The notes below the pieces were generated by a model. The model saw only the letters and a list, made by a program, of their open reading frames with translations. It did not search any database and was not told where the DNA came from. Of a DNA stretch of 20,123 nt, positions 19,135 through 20,123 are shown piece by piece. The stretch spans positions 1-20,123 of the forward strand of contig JAHLKC010000290.1 in assembly GCA_025449115.1 (NCBI GenBank), written 5' to 3'. The first letter of the stretch is position 1; each line of letters opens with the position of its first letter. Both the position numbers and the translations under genes were made by a program. Source of the DNA: Chytridium lagenaria. Its lineage: Eukaryota; Chytridiomycota; Chytridiomycetes; Chytridiales; Chytridiaceae.

Positions 19135-20123
19135 TTACACAATCTTCTCACCAGCCCAGAACGACGCATACATGTTCACCCTATCAATGTACATAGTATC
19201 ATCCTCCCTAACCTGACAAGGGTAAACCCTAAACCCATGCTTCTCAAAGCAAGAATTGTACCAAGGGAACTTTCCAGCACTCCTCCAAAACACCCTCCCA
19301 CCCTTCGCCATCTTCTTGGCCACAGTCGAAATCTCATGGTCAGCATCCTCATTAGAGAACCAGTCCAAGTGATCCATCAAAATAACCTTGGTAAGGTCAC
19401 CGTCGGGAATCTTGGACGTCAACACGTCGACAATGGTGGCAGTGTGGATGCGGATGGCGTCGAGACGGGAGGCGTCGCTTTGGAGGAGGTTGAAGCCTTC
19501 TTCGGTAAGGTAGGCGGGAACCGAGTTGGGATGGTACTTCATCATAAGGGGCATGTAGTAGAAGTAGTTGTCGTCACGGAGGTGGGTGTTACGCACAACG
19601 GGGTCAAGGGTGTTGACAACATAGTCGTAAGCAGAGCCTGGATAATCATAATAATATACATATACCGATACCAGATAAAATAATCATGAATGACATCGAG
19701 TTGGATTCGAGCGAGATACGTGATAGTGGTCGTAACGATATACGGAGAAAGGAAGAAAATCGACATGAATTGGGAAAAAAGGGAAAAAGAATAATGCAAT
19801 GTTAACATTTGCGAGATGACGTTGAGGTCAAACGCAGCTTTTACAGGTATGGGAGGTTGAAAATCCCAACCAACAACGACATCAAGAAAAGAAACATACA
19901 TTTCTCCCCCAGATGCACATCATCGGTTTACCCGAAAAGTGATAGAGCCCAATAAAAGAAAGTAGAACAGGAAAACCTCACCTTCTTCCAAAAGCATCTG
20001 CATCTGCGCCGGAGGCACACCAAGGGCACCCCAGAGGAAGCGGTCATTGTTCAAAAGCATAATCAACCACTTGGACAAAAAGTGGGGCCTAATGTCCTTC
20101 TCCCACACACTCCACTGCTCTTC
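19135..20123 (-). CDS. BTA1: Betaine-lipid synthase, BtaA-like domain, 5' end beyond window
   Basis: C-terminal part of the enzyme making the phosphorus-free membrane lipid DGTS. The BtaA-like domain moves the 3-amino-3-carboxypropyl group of S-adenosylmethionine onto diacylglycerol; a BtaB-like domain, not in the window, then N-methylates it. It probably acts at the ER membrane. Exon 19982-20123 (to the window end) carries WEKDIRPHFLSKWLIMLLNN and GVPPAQMQMLLEE. After a 344-nt intron (19638-19981, phase 1) exon 19135-19637 reads GSAYDYVVNTLDPVVRNTHL, DNYFYYMPLMMKYHPNSVP and VILMDHLDWFS. GGRVFWRSAGKFPWY and the family-typical ending IDRVNMYASFW follow. All these match the DUF3419/BtaA family, and there is no frame break. 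DGTS commonly replaces phosphatidylcholine when phosphate is scarce, so phosphate control is likely, but its promoter lies outside the window. Confidence 0.88.
19638..19981 (-). other. Unusually long BTA1 intron
   Basis: Donor GAAG|GTGAGG and acceptor TATCCAG|GC join LLEE to GSAYDY in phase 1, exactly as the family sequence demands, so the intron is well supported. At 344 nt it is four or more times the other introns in the window. I see no gene or repeat in it. Confidence 0.75.

Noticed and set aside
1..20123. CRISPR arrays, rRNA or tRNA genes
   Set aside because: None was seen on reading either strand. The TCACC clusters lack the unique spacers and regular length of a CRISPR array, and this is eukaryotic DNA.

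Overview
This window looks like nuclear DNA of a filamentous fungus. Genes are interrupted by many short GT-AG introns, mostly 38-79 nt, and the fungal-type betaine-lipid synthase lies at the right edge. The short introns and gene content fit Basidiomycota (Agaricomycotina) best, but the species cannot be read from the sequence.

Layout. 1-483 (minus): end of an unrecognised gene running off the left edge. About 958-3506: a candidate Crypton-like mobile unit with one intact tyrosine recombinase gene (plus) and clusters of a TCACC motif on both sides. 3626-9472 (minus): three enzymes one after another, namely an NAD(P)-dependent dihydroflavonol-reductase-like SDR, an MAO-type flavin amine oxidase with a C-terminal membrane anchor, and an S9 prolyl-oligopeptidase-like serine peptidase. 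9701 to about 14553 (plus): a long, mostly disordered acidic protein with a membrane segment near its end and no recognised family. 14638-18550: three paralogous two-exon GNAT (FR47-like) acyltransferases, one minus and two plus, the first two diverging from a shared promoter. 19135-20123 (minus): C-terminal part of the BTA1-type betaine-lipid synthase.

The strongest cross-window signal concerns reading frames. In seven of the nine genes, family-typical protein switches frame with no possible intron. In the cases I could resolve, adding one base (sometimes two) to a short homopolymer restores the frame. Where exons could be fully delimited, the repaired lengths are multiples of three: SDR 337 codons with 1 base added, amine oxidase 500 codons with 9, and acyltransferase exons of 260, 143, 242 and 246 codons. 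Catalytic motifs are intact. The bases therefore look lost in sequencing or assembly rather than through gene decay. The recombinase gene (about 1.85 kb coding) and the visible BTA1 exons have no such break. I keep the broken genes as CDS and say where they break.

Nothing links the genes into one pathway. The three minus-strand enzymes are all catabolic or detoxifying types, and the acyltransferase trio is a local family expansion.
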